NCBI RefSeq assembly: GCF_001399975.1
Contig: NZ_LKBD01000003.1
Span: 124,001 to 188,000, forward strand
Source: Pseudoalteromonas sp. P1-9
GTDB taxonomy: Bacteria > Pseudomonadota > Gammaproteobacteria > Enterobacterales > Alteromonadaceae
Length of the DNA: 64,000 nucleotides
Direction of reading: 5' to 3'
The stretch's first letter is position 1. The number at the start of each line of letters is the position of its first letter. The position numbers and the translations under genes are program-made. The notes beneath the pieces are model-generated. The model made no database searches and was not told where the DNA came from. It saw nothing but the letters and a program-made list of their open reading frames with translations. Below are positions 7,134 to 15,605 of the stretch, piece after piece.

Positions 7134-9302
7134 ATGAAAAAAACACTTTTAGCATTAGCAATTGCAAGCTGTGCAACGTCAGTTGTTGCAAAAGATAACA
7201 AAGCAAACGATATCGAGCACATCACCATTATTAGTCACGGTGACAAACTGCGCACAGAGTCAGGTTCAGCAACCCTTGTATCAGAAGTAGAACTCGAAAA
7301 ATATGAATACGATGATATTCACCGTATTTTAGCCAAAGTACCGGGCGTAAATATTCGTGAAGAAGACGGTTATGGCCTGCGTCCAAATATTGGCTTTCGT
7401 GGTGTTACACCTGAGCGTAGTAAAAAAGTCACTATTTTAGAAGACGGTGTGTTAATTGGCCCAGCGCCATACTCAGCGCCGGCGGCATACTATTTTCCAG
7501 TCACTACGCGAATGACCGCAGTAGAGGTGTTTAAAGGCCCTGCGGCAATTAAGCACGGCCCGCAAACGGTTGCAGGTACGCTTAATATGGTAACGCGCCA
7601 AGTGCCATTTGAAATGACCGGTGGTTTGGATTTAGCTACGGGCACCGATGGCTATCAAAAAGCGCACGGATATTTTGGTACTGAAGTAGCCAAAAATCTG
7701 GGTGTACTAGTTGAAGGTGTTCGTTTACAAGCGGATGGTTTTAAAGAAATCGATAACGGTGGTGATTCAGGCTTTAAAAAGAATGACTTACTCATTAAAA
7801 CCAAATATTTGTTAGACGGACAGGCGTTTGACCAAAGTTTTGAACTTAAGCTTTCCTATGCAGATGAAAACTCAGATGAAACTTACCTAGGGTTAACGGA
7901 TGCTGATTTTAATGCAAATCCGTATCGTCGCTACGCGGCTTCCCAACCTGCGAATATGGACACTGAGCATACACAAATTATGTTTACCCATAATCTCTCT
8001 AACGATATTTTCTCTGCAACAACGCGTGTTTATCGCAACGACTACGAGCGTGCTTGGCGAAAATTAGGCGGCTTAACAAGTTCAAATGCAAGTTTGTCTG
8101 CAATTATGACAAACCCAGAATTACATGAACGAGAATATGCCGTTATAACCGGTGAGCAAAACTCAGTGCTAGATGGCGAAACATCAATGTTCTTAGTTAT
8201 GGGTACCAATGACCGCGAATACTATTCGCAGGGTATTCAAATTGATGCCGACTACGAATTTTCACTTGGTGGTTTAGATCATAAGTTAGCATTCGGTGTG
8301 CGTTATCATGAAGATGAAATTGAACGTAAACACTTTAGTGAAAACTATCAGATGCTTGATGGTTATGCTGAGAAAACGGCTGCTGATAAAGTATTCACCA
8401 CAACCAATATCGAAAATACTGAAGCGCTTTCAGTTTATATTGAAGACACGGTAAAACTTGGCAACTTAACGGTGTCGGCGGGTGTTCGCGGCGAAGACAT
8501 GGATATGTACTACACCGATCTAGCGGACAGAGACGATTGGCAACGTAAATCGACTCAAATTTGGCTACCTGGCGTGAGCGGTTTTTATCAAGTGACAGAA
8601 AACGCAGGTGTATTATTTGGTGTGCATCAAGGTTTTGTGCCAAGCAGTCCGCAACAGGCATCTGATGTTAAAGTTGAAAAAAGCATTAACTATGAGTTTG
8701 GTGGCCGTTTTAACGATGGCGCAACTAACATTGAACTAGTTAGCTTTTTTAATGACTACAGCAACTTAAAAGAAAGCTGCTCGCAATCAAGCTGTGGTAC
8801 ACAAGGCGACCTTGACCGCGAGTTTAACGGTGGCGAAGTGAATGTGTATGGCTTGGAAGCGCAATTACGCCAAAGCTATCCAATCAGTACACAATTTGAT
8901 ATGCCATATAGCTTCACTTACACCTATACCAAATCTGAATTTCTAGAAAGCTTTGAATCAGACTTTGAACAGTGGGGTGATATTTCGGATGGCGACTCAG
9001 TACAGTATTTACCTGAACATCAATTGAACTTTGAAATCGGTTTAGCGGCGAATAATTGGGAAACCAATTTAATCGTTAAATACGTAAGCGAAATGGATGA
9101 AGCCGCAGGTGATTCGGGCTTTAAAACCGAGTCGAGCGTTATCGTAGATGTATCCGCTTCGTATGATCTTGGTCAATATGGCCGCATTTACGGTAAGGTT
9201 GATAACCTAACTGATGAAGCGTACATTATTAGTCGCCGCCCGTATGGCGCAAGACCAAATAAGCCAAGACAGTTTGTAATTGGTTACAAATACCAGTTTT
9301 AA
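7134..9302 (+). CDS. TonB-dependent receptor, FecA-like (ferric-siderophore/citrate type)
   Basis: 722 residues with a Sec signal peptide (about 1-19, ending VVAK). The plug domain (about 30-150) contains VPGVNIREEDGYGLRPNIG, the GFRGVTPERS segment and VEVFKGPAAIKHGPQ; a 22-strand barrel ends at the C-terminal Phe (YKYQF). Overall the sequence resembles the FecA family. No N-terminal signalling domain is present, so it is not a FecIR-type transducer. It follows the Fur box, the DUF4856 gene and imelysin, so iron import is the likely function. The actual ligand cannot be told from sequence alone. Confidence 0.88.
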   Translation: MKKTLLALAIASCATSVVAKDNKANDIEHITIISHGDKLRTESGSATLVSEVELEKYEYDDIHRILAKVPGVNIREEDGYGLRPNIGFRGVTPERSKKVTILEDGVLIGPAPYSAPAAYYFPVTTRMTAVEVFKGPAAIKHGPQTVAGTLNMVTRQVPFEMTGGLDLATGTDGYQKAHGYFGTEVAKNLGVLVEGVRLQADGFKEIDNGGDSGFKKNDLLIKTKYLLDGQAFDQSFELKLSYADENSDETYLGLTDADFNANPYRRYAASQPANMDTEHTQIMFTHNLSNDIFSATTRVYRNDYERAWRKLGGLTSSNASLSAIMTNPELHEREYAVITGEQNSVLDGETSMFLVMGTNDREYYSQGIQIDADYEFSLGGLDHKLAFGVRYHEDEIERKHFSENYQMLDGYAEKTAADKVFTTTNIENTEALSVYIEDTVKLGNLTVSAGVRGEDMDMYYTDLADRDDWQRKSTQIWLPGVSGFYQVTENAGVLFGVHQGFVPSSPQQASDVKVEKSINYEFGGRFNDGATNIELVSFFNDYSNLKESCSQSSCGTQGDLDREFNGGEVNVYGLEAQLRQSYPISTQFDMPYSFTYTYTKSEFLESFESDFEQWGDISDGDSVQYLPEHQLNFEIGLAANNWETNLIVKYVSEMDEAAGDSGFKTESSVIVDVSASYDLGQYGRIYGKVDNLTDEAYIISRRPYGARPNKPRQFVIGYKYQF

Positions 9303-9320
9303 GCTTTGGCATTGCGAATA

Positions 9321-9342
9321 AGGGGCTATCGGCCCCTTTTTT
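9321..9342 (+). terminator. Rho-independent terminator after the TonB receptor
   Basis: GGGGC / GCCCC stem (9322-9336) followed by a run of six T. The next gene's GTG start lies only about 13 bp beyond, so read-through probably feeds the hydroxylase gene. Confidence 0.8.
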
Positions 9343-9354
9343 GTAGGAACTGCT

Positions 9355-10371
9355 GTGTTAGAGATATTTTCAACAAGTTTAAGCGAACTACCGCGTTATT
9401 TTAGCGATGCGAATAAACGTATTTTTTACCTTTATTTGTTAAGTGCCGTGGCGTTAGCACTGCCCGTGTATTTTGCTGCAACAAAACAGCGCACAACGTT
9501 AGGCTTTTTTAAATTCTTATTCCCCAAATCAGTTTGGTTAGCAAAAAGTGCCAAGCAAGATTATGCCTTGTGGGTAGTTAATAAACTGATCAAAGCCTTA
9601 ATGTTCGGCCCTATTGTATTAACAATGGCACCGATAGCAATTGCACTAAGTGATGCCTTAGAATGGCTGTTCGGTCGCACAGAGCCACTGGCATTAGCCA
9701 AGTGGCAAGTAATCACTATTTTCACTTTTCTACTCTTTATTATTGATGACTTAACGCGTTTCTTACTGCATTACGCTCTGCATAAAATACCGTTTTTATG
9801 GGAATTTCATAAAGTACATCACAGCGCAAAAGTACTCACACCATTTACCATTTATCGTTCTCACCCTGTGGAGAGTTATTTATACGCGTGCCGTATGGCA
9901 ATCGTACAAGGAATCGCTGTGGGCATAGGCTACTATTTATTTGCCGATGCAATTAGCATGTTTGATGTGTTAGGTGCCAATGTGTTTGTGTTTTTGTTTA
10001 ACGTTTTTGGCGCAAATTTACGCCACTCACATATTTGGTTGTCGTGGGGAGATAAGTTGGAAGGGGTTTTTATTAGCCCTGCACAACATCAAATCCACCA
10101 CAGTGATAACCCCAATCACTTTGATACTAATTTGGGGTCGGCACTGGCTATTTGGGACCGTATGACAGGTACCCTAATTAAAGCATCAGAAGTTGGCAAG
10201 ATTTCCATCGGTGTAGGGCAGTATGATTGCGGCCATGATTCGTTATTTGCGATTTATAGTAAACCGTTTTTGGAGTCCGCAAAATCGCTAAAAATAAGCG
10301 CGAAAAAAGGCATAAATAAAATAGCGCCGAATAAAAGCAAGGTCATCAATGACAAAAAACCGAGCATCTAA
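9355..10371 (+). CDS. Sterol desaturase/fatty-acid hydroxylase family membrane protein
   Basis: 338 residues with several membrane segments in the first ~220. The di-iron histidine clusters are all visible: HxxxH at 139-143 (HYALH), HxxHH at 152-156 (HKVHH) and HxxHH at 245-249 (HQIHH). These define the fatty-acid hydroxylase superfamily, integral membrane oxygenases that use non-haem iron. The start is GTG with AGGAAC about 5 bases upstream. The C-terminus is lysine-rich and its codons run into the terminator. Substrate unknown. Its place at the end of a Fur-controlled iron module suggests iron-linked lipid modification, but this is inference. Confidence 0.85.
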   Translation: MLEIFSTSLSELPRYFSDANKRIFYLYLLSAVALALPVYFAATKQRTTLGFFKFLFPKSVWLAKSAKQDYALWVVNKLIKALMFGPIVLTMAPIAIALSDALEWLFGRTEPLALAKWQVITIFTFLLFIIDDLTRFLLHYALHKIPFLWEFHKVHHSAKVLTPFTIYRSHPVESYLYACRMAIVQGIAVGIGYYLFADAISMFDVLGANVFVFLFNVFGANLRHSHIWLSWGDKLEGVFISPAQHQIHHSDNPNHFDTNLGSALAIWDRMTGTLIKASEVGKISIGVGQYDCGHDSLFAIYSKPFLESAKSLKISAKKGINKIAPNKSKVINDKKPSI

Positions 10372-10384
10372 AGCTCGGTTTTTT
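10355..10384 (+). terminator. Terminator overlapping the end of the hydroxylase gene
   Basis: AAAACCGAGC / GCTCGGTTTT stem with T-run; the gene's stop codon (TAA) lies in the loop. With A-rich bases on the left side it may also terminate pepD from the other strand. Confidence 0.8.
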
Positions 10385-10402
10385 ATAACGTGAAGACGAA
10401 AT

Positions 10403-11857
10403 TTAGTCTTTATTCGGAATATTACCGAGTACTTCAACAAGTAAGTTGAAAAACGGCTCAACGGTATCGATTTTCACTTTTTCATCTGGCGAATGCGGAA
10501 AACGAATCGTCGGCCCAAACGACACCATATCCCAATGTGGGTAAGCATCCTTAAACAAGCCACATTCAAGCCCAGCATGGATCACCATAATTTTAGGTAA
10601 TGTGCCAAACATACCTTGATAGGTTTCACGTAAAATATCTTTAATCTCAGAATCGTCTTTTGGCTCCCAGCCAGGGTACGCACCTGTGAAAGTAACGCTC
10701 GCACCTGCAAGGGCAAATGTTGATGCAATCATATTTTGCGTATTAGTGCGCGCTGTATCGATTAACGAGCGAACCAAACATTTTACGCTAACAGCGTTTT
10801 CGTTTGTTAAAACAACACCTAAATTGGTCGATGTTTCAACGATGCCGTCTATGGTGTCACTCATGCGAATAACGCCGTTCACACAACCATTTATGCTATT
10901 GATTAGCGCTGATTGCGATACGTTAGCAAGTTGCTTTTCGGGTAATGGCGCATCAGTAAGCGACAGCAAAATATTTGGCTCAACTTTACCTAGTTCCGCT
11001 AAAAACAGTGAATTGATATCTTTAAGGGCATTAACTAGCGTGTCTTTATCTTGGCCATCAATTACTAGCGTTACTTCTGCTTCGCGTGGAATTGCGTTTC
11101 TCAGTGATCCGCCTTGTAAGTTGGCGATGGCAAAGTCGATATCTAATAAACTTAATGCACGGACCAACAGTTTATTTGCGTTAGCGCGACCTAAGTGAAT
11201 ATCAACACCAGAATGGCCACCTTTTAAACCGTTGAGCGATACGTTAACAGCTGATTTAGTTGTATCTGTCGCTTCCCATTCAATTGGCAGCTCAATGTTT
11301 ACATCAATACCGCCTGCGCAGCCCATGTAAACCTCGCCTTCATCTTCTGAGTCAGTATTTAGTAAAATATCGCCTTCTAACCAACCTGCTTCAAGGCCGA
11401 AAGCACCTGTCATGCCAGCTTCTTCGTCTATGGTAACGAGTACTTCAAGTGGACCATGTTGCATATCTTTACTGGCTAATACTGCAAGGCTTGCCGAAAG
11501 GCCAATGCCGTTATCTGCACCTAATGTTGTGCCGTTTGCTGTTACCCATTCACCATCTACATAAGCTTCAATCGGATCGTTGATAAAGTCGTGCTCTTTA
11601 TCATTATTTTTTTGCGGCACCATGTCCATATGCGCTTGTAAAATCACACCTTTACGATTTTCCATGCCGATTGTTGCAGGCTTTTTAATTATTAGGTTGC
11701 CGACCTTGTCTTCTTTAACATCAAGACCAAGCTCGGTAGCGAATTGTTGGATCCACGCAGAGATTTTCTGCTCGTGTTTGCTCGGATGTGGAATGCTGCA
11801 TATTTTTTCGAAAATTTGCCACAGTGGCTGTGGCGATAACTGAGAAAGTTGAGTCAC
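10403..11857 (-). CDS. pepD: Aminoacyl-histidine dipeptidase PepD (M20 family)
   Basis: 484 residues, the normal size for PepD. It is a cytosolic zinc dipeptidase that splits Xaa-His and other dipeptides. Visible metal and catalytic motifs: QAHMDMVPQK (metal-binding His and catalytic Asp), TTLGADNGIG (bridging Asp), TIDEEAG (catalytic Glu pair), and HAGLECG near the C-terminus. The lid/dimerisation domain lies between about 210 and 400. It starts with the ATG at 11857, shortly after the DUF3820 gene, and the two are probably co-transcribed. Confidence 0.92.
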   Translation of the reverse strand: MTQLSQLSPQPLWQIFEKICSIPHPSKHEQKISAWIQQFATELGLDVKEDKVGNLIIKKPATIGMENRKGVILQAHMDMVPQKNNDKEHDFINDPIEAYVDGEWVTANGTTLGADNGIGLSASLAVLASKDMQHGPLEVLVTIDEEAGMTGAFGLEAGWLEGDILLNTDSEDEGEVYMGCAGGIDVNIELPIEWEATDTTKSAVNVSLNGLKGGHSGVDIHLGRANANKLLVRALSLLDIDFAIANLQGGSLRNAIPREAEVTLVIDGQDKDTLVNALKDINSLFLAELGKVEPNILLSLTDAPLPEKQLANVSQSALINSINGCVNGVIRMSDTIDGIVETSTNLGVVLTNENAVSVKCLVRSLIDTARTNTQNMIASTFALAGASVTFTGAYPGWEPKDDSEIKDILRETYQGMFGTLPKIMVIHAGLECGLFKDAYPHWDMVSFGPTIRFPHSPDEKVKIDTVEPFFNLLVEVLGNIPNKD

Positions 11858-11874
11858 AGTGTGTTCCTTGAATA

Positions 11875-12090
11875 TTAATTAAGTAATGGCATTAACACTT
11901 TTTCGAGGCCATTACGTTTCACTTCATAAATTAACGCAAGTTGCTGTCCAAGTTTTCCCTCAGGGAAGCCTTTTTGTTTAAACCACACAAGGTAAGGCTC
12001 AGGTAATTTTAAGAGTGGACAGCCAGCATATTTACCAAACGGCATAGGCTGATTGATTGCTTCCAATAAAGCGTGTTTATCTGCGAGCAT
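11875..12090 (-). CDS. DUF3820-family small protein
   Basis: 71 residues. The segment MPFGKYAGCPLLKLPEPYL and the following WFKQKGFPEGKLG match DUF3820, a short conserved family often described as a putative quorum-sensing-regulated virulence factor; its biochemistry is unknown. It lies 17 bp upstream of pepD on the same strand, so an operon is likely. Confidence 0.75.
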   Translation of the reverse strand: MLADKHALLEAINQPMPFGKYAGCPLLKLPEPYLVWFKQKGFPEGKLGQQLALIYEVKRNGLEKVLMPLLN

Positions 12091-12128
12091 AAATAAAGTG
12101 AGATTGTGAAAGTCTCAGCTAGTATACC

Positions 12129-12386
12129 TTAATGGCAATTAATTTTGACTGGTTTTGAGGGAGTGAACCCTTTTTCTCGCAATAAATTATCGAGTTGATT
12201 TACAGGTAAATGATGTTGCGGGTTATGGCGCAGGGCATGGGTTTTTGGCACCGCGTATTTATCAAGCAGTAAAAAGTAAAATGTGCGCTTGGCTAAGTCT
12301 GAATCAAGGTGTTTAAGTTCATTGCTGATAAAATCACGCATTTCGGGTGATAATGCGGTTTTTTTAGGATCTTGCTGCATAGTCAC
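12129..12386 (-). CDS. Hypothetical small protein (85 aa)
   Basis: 85 residues, soluble, with basic and histidine-rich stretches (HALRHNPQHHLPVNQLD) and a C-terminus KINCH. No family recognised. Start may be GTG at 12386 or ATG at 12380; neither has a clear ribosome-binding site. A 12-bp inverted repeat at 12390-12425 sits directly at the start. It is the first of a small co-directional run with the DUF3820 gene and pepD. Confidence 0.5.
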   Translation of the reverse strand: MTMQQDPKKTALSPEMRDFISNELKHLDSDLAKRTFYFLLLDKYAVPKTHALRHNPQHHLPVNQLDNLLREKGFTPSKPVKINCH

Positions 12387-12389
12387 GTC

Positions 12390-12425
12390 ATTCAGAGTAA
12401 TGGATAGGTAAATATTACTCTGAAT
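12390..12425. repeat. Perfect 12-bp inverted repeat upstream of the 85-aa gene
   Basis: ATTCAGAGTAAT (12390-12401) and ATTACTCTGAAT (12414-12425) are exact complements separated by 12 bases. There is no T-tract, so an intrinsic terminator is unlikely. An operator or an mRNA hairpin covering the start region of the 85-aa gene is more plausible. Confidence 0.6.
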
Positions 12426-12481
12426 AACGATAAAAGTGTTACAAAAATGTAAATGAACGTAATCGTACTGAGTGGTTTATG

Positions 12482-14062
12482 CTAGCTCGCTTTAGAAAAC
12501 ACCTTTTCTTTTACGTGTTCAGCAAAACCGCTACCAGCTTCTAAGTAAAAGTTAAAGGTTGAATGAACACCCATATCTTCTAGCTCTTTTTGTTGGTCGC
12601 GATAGTTGGCTATTGCGGTTACTTGACCAGAGAAGCCCGATGCTTTTAGCTGCTCAAGGGCGTACAAGTTTTGCGCGTGTTTTGGCATGGCTAACATTAC
12701 CATCTCTACGTCTGAGTGGTTAATACGGTTCCAAAAATCGGGATCGGTGGCATCGGCTAAAATGGCAAATCGATCGCGCTTGATATGCTTATCTACTGTA
12801 TCAGGGTTAATATCTACACCGGCGACCGATTCAGGGTAGCTTTGCGCAATTGTTTCATAGGCACCGGTACCAACACGGCCCATACCAAAGATCAAGATTT
12901 TCGCTTTGTTTAAGTTAACCGGCATTTCTTCGGCTAAGCGTTTGCTCGATTCAAAGCGCAGTAAGAAATTCTCATATTTTACGTAAAGCTCGTTTGATTT
13001 GTTATTAAGCGGCGAAGCAATAATAAAGGTTATGGATACTGCAATTGCAAGTACCGCAAGCCATTCGCCCGTTAACCAGCCACTCGATACGGCAAGCGCA
13101 CAGACAATCAAGCCAAATTCACTGTAGTTTGATAACGAAAAGGCACCGAGTAGGGAAGTGCGCGCACGCAAGTGAAAAGCGTTAGTAAATAGGTAGTAAA
13201 GTAGCACTTTAAGGGGTAACACAATAATTAAAACTGCGGCAACTAAGAGTGCATTGAGCGTGAGCTCGGCATTAAGGCCAATCGTTAAAAAGAATCCGAC
13301 TAAGAAGAGATCTTTAAAGCTTAATAGTGCCTTAGAGAGTTCGCTTGCCTTTTTATGTGGCGCTAAGATCATACCAATAATCAGTGCGCCTAAATCACCT
13401 TTTAAGCCCGCAAATTCAAATGCGTGATAGCCAACCACTAACGCAAAGAAGAAACCAAATAGCGGGAGCACTTCACCGTGCTTTGAACGCGCAAGCATCC
13501 AGTAAAATGCGGGTCTAATAAGTGGCAAGGCAAGTACCAATGCGATTGCCCAATAGTTTGGCAGCTTACCTGTACTAATCGCTAAGAAAACAACCGCAAA
13601 GATATCTTGCATTACCAAAATACCAATGGCGACTTTACCGTGTAAACTGGCCATTTCACCGCGTTCTTCAAGCACTTTTACGGCGAAAACGGTGGATGAA
13701 AAGCTTAGGGCAAATGCCAAAATGGCAGCGGATTGACTCGATAATTCAGAAAATAGAGGTAGTTTTAACCAACTGAGGCCAAGTAAAGCGCCCCAAAACA
13801 ACACGCTACACAAGACAATATGCAAGGTTGCAGGCCCCCAAACTTGGGCTTTAATTAGATTGCCAATTTTTAATTTTAGGCCAATGCTAAATAGTAGTAA
13901 GGTGACACCTAGGTTAGCCATTGTTTCAAGCAACTCGGTACTTTGATACCCCGCAAGATTAAGCACAAATCCGGCACATAAGAAGCCGATCAGCGGTGGT
14001 AATTTAAACTGTAAAATAATGAAGCCACAAATAAAGGCTGTTGCGTAAAACAATAATTCCAT
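12482..14062 (-). CDS. CPA2-family cation:proton antiporter with RCK (TrkA-N) domain
   Basis: 526 residues. The first ~380 form about 12 membrane helices typical of the Na+/H+ exchanger fold (FALSFSSTVFAVKVLEERG, then GILVMQDIFAVVFLA). The C-terminal ~140 residues are a nucleotide-binding RCK/TrkA-N domain opening with AKILIFGMGRVGTGAY and containing ATDPDFW. The layout matches YbaL/KefB-type K+/H+ antiporters of the inner membrane, which respond to nucleotides or glutathione conjugates. It is a stand-alone gene, divergent from the Spo0M-like gene. Confidence 0.85.
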   Translation of the reverse strand: MELLFYATAFICGFIILQFKLPPLIGFLCAGFVLNLAGYQSTELLETMANLGVTLLLFSIGLKLKIGNLIKAQVWGPATLHIVLCSVLFWGALLGLSWLKLPLFSELSSQSAAILAFALSFSSTVFAVKVLEERGEMASLHGKVAIGILVMQDIFAVVFLAISTGKLPNYWAIALVLALPLIRPAFYWMLARSKHGEVLPLFGFFFALVVGYHAFEFAGLKGDLGALIIGMILAPHKKASELSKALLSFKDLFLVGFFLTIGLNAELTLNALLVAAVLIIVLPLKVLLYYLFTNAFHLRARTSLLGAFSLSNYSEFGLIVCALAVSSGWLTGEWLAVLAIAVSITFIIASPLNNKSNELYVKYENFLLRFESSKRLAEEMPVNLNKAKILIFGMGRVGTGAYETIAQSYPESVAGVDINPDTVDKHIKRDRFAILADATDPDFWNRINHSDVEMVMLAMPKHAQNLYALEQLKASGFSGQVTAIANYRDQQKELEDMGVHSTFNFYLEAGSGFAEHVKEKVFSKAS

Positions 14063-14276
14063 AGAGTATTTTTCTAATTCTCAGTTAAATAGTTAGGCTT
14101 TTCTTAGTCTATCTAAAAACACCGTGCTGTGCTACGAAATACGCTCAGCACAGCCCAATCGAAGATGCAATTTGAACTAAAATGTAATCAACTTTTAACA
14201 AGTATAACTTTTAACTGACAAATTATTATTTTTATGGTTAATATGCAGTATAAGTATAAAGAACAAGGTGAGTTAT

Positions 14277-15020
14277 ATGTTCAAAAAAGTTCTCGCATCT
14301 ATCGGTATTGGTGCGGCAAAAGTGGATACCGTGCTACATACTGAGCATTTACTGCCAGGGCAAAAATTTTCAGCAGAAGTTATCATAACAGCAGGCGATG
14401 TAGAGCAAGATATTTCAGGATTAGAGTTAGCCTTAATGACTAAGGTTAAAGTAGAGTCAGACGAAGGCGAGTATTTTGCAGATCATGTGTTAGATAAATG
14501 GTCGATTGTTGATCAAAGAACATTGCAGCCAGGTGAAGAGTTACGTATTCCATTTGAAGCGCGCTTGCACTCAGAAACGCCAATTACTGAAATATCACAG
14601 GGCATTAATCAAAGCGTAGTTTGGATTGCAACTGGTCTAAATATTGATTTTGCGCTCGACGCGACCGACCGAGATCCGGTTTATGTATACCCAAATGAAG
14701 CGGTAAAAACCTTTATGCTAGCAATGGAGAAATTGGGCTATAAATTGGTTAAAAGCGATGTTGAAAAAGGCTATTTACGTACGTCTAATTTCAATTCCAC
14801 ATCAGGGTGTTATCAAGAGCTTGAATACAAGCCTGCAGGTCTAAAAGTGTTTGGTCCGAAGGAAGTTGAGTTGTCATTTGTGCCTGAGGCATTGAAAACT
14901 CATGTGTTAATTGAAGTAGACCGAATGTTTGGCTCAGATGGTTACGCTGATTTGACCATTGAGCATGATCAGGTCAACCTGAGCCAAATTTGCGATCAGC
15001 TAGAACATATTTTCAGCTAA
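14277..15020 (+). CDS. Spo0M/SpoOM-family protein (arrestin-like)
   Basis: About 247 residues starting at the ATG at 14277. AAGGTGAG four bases upstream serves as the ribosome-binding site, so the GTG at 14268 is unlikely. The N-terminal FKKVLASIGIGAAKVDT and LLPGQKFSAEVIITAGD match Spo0M, a cytosolic protein with two arrestin-like beta-sandwich domains. It was named from Bacillus sporulation control but is widespread in non-sporulating gammaproteobacteria, where its role is unclear. Followed directly by a terminator, so monocistronic. Confidence 0.82.
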   Translation: MFKKVLASIGIGAAKVDTVLHTEHLLPGQKFSAEVIITAGDVEQDISGLELALMTKVKVESDEGEYFADHVLDKWSIVDQRTLQPGEELRIPFEARLHSETPITEISQGINQSVVWIATGLNIDFALDATDRDPVYVYPNEAVKTFMLAMEKLGYKLVKSDVEKGYLRTSNFNSTSGCYQELEYKPAGLKVFGPKEVELSFVPEALKTHVLIEVDRMFGSDGYADLTIEHDQVNLSQICDQLEHIFS

Positions 15021-15037
15021 GCGAAGATAATTATCTA

Positions 15038-15059
15038 AGGGGCTGAGGCCCCTTTTTTA
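15038..15059 (+). terminator. Terminator after the Spo0M-like gene
   Basis: GGGGC-TGAG-GCCCC hairpin followed by six T. Confidence 0.85.
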
Positions 15060-15070
15060 TTGGGTGCATA

Positions 15071-15526
15071 ATGACAAAATTTTATAGTAAAACATTTAAT
15101 GAACTCACAACGGCAGAACTCTACGCCATTTTAAAGTTGCGCGTTGATGTCTTTGTGGTTGAACAAAACTGCCCGTATGAAGAGCTTGATGGGTTAGATT
15201 GCGAGCCGCAAACCCAGCATATTATTGGTTATGACGATAATGACGTTGTTGCCTATGCGCGTTGTTTAGCGCCAAAAATTAACTATGAGAACAGCGCGGC
15301 GATTGGTCGAGTGCTCGTTAAAAAAGAGGCGCGGGGTAAAGGGCTTGCACACGCTATCGTGTCGCTTGCCAAAGATATTTGTATTTCGCATTGGCCTGAG
15401 CAAGGGATTGAAATATCAGCGCAGTGTTATTTAACTGAGTTTTACACTGAGCTTGGCTTTCAAGTAGACGGGCAAGAATACCTCGAAGATGGGATTCCGC
15501 ACATTCATATGAAAGCGGTTTTATAA
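15071..15526 (+). CDS. elaA: ElaA-type GNAT N-acetyltransferase
   Basis: 151 residues, matching the length of ElaA. Characteristic segments: LYAILKLRVDVFVVEQNCPY, GRVLVKKEARGKGLAHAIV (the acetyl-CoA pyrophosphate-binding motif A) and the closing EDGIPHIHMK. The physiological substrate is unknown. Monocistronic, between two terminators. Confidence 0.88.
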   Translation: MTKFYSKTFNELTTAELYAILKLRVDVFVVEQNCPYEELDGLDCEPQTQHIIGYDDNDVVAYARCLAPKINYENSAAIGRVLVKKEARGKGLAHAIVSLAKDICISHWPEQGIEISAQCYLTEFYTELGFQVDGQEYLEDGIPHIHMKAVL

Positions 15527-15550
15527 AAAAATTTGCTAAGCCTAAAAGTA

Positions 15551-15579
15551 AAAAGCCGATGAATACACATCGGCTTTTT
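15551..15579. terminator. Bidirectional terminator between convergent genes
   Basis: AAAAGCCGATG / CATCGGCTTTT, 11-bp stem with A-tract on one side and T-tract on the other, serving elaA (+) and the NSS transporter (-). Confidence 0.88.
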
Positions 15580-15605
15580 ATTTATCTGTTTATGTCTTTA
15601 GCTGG

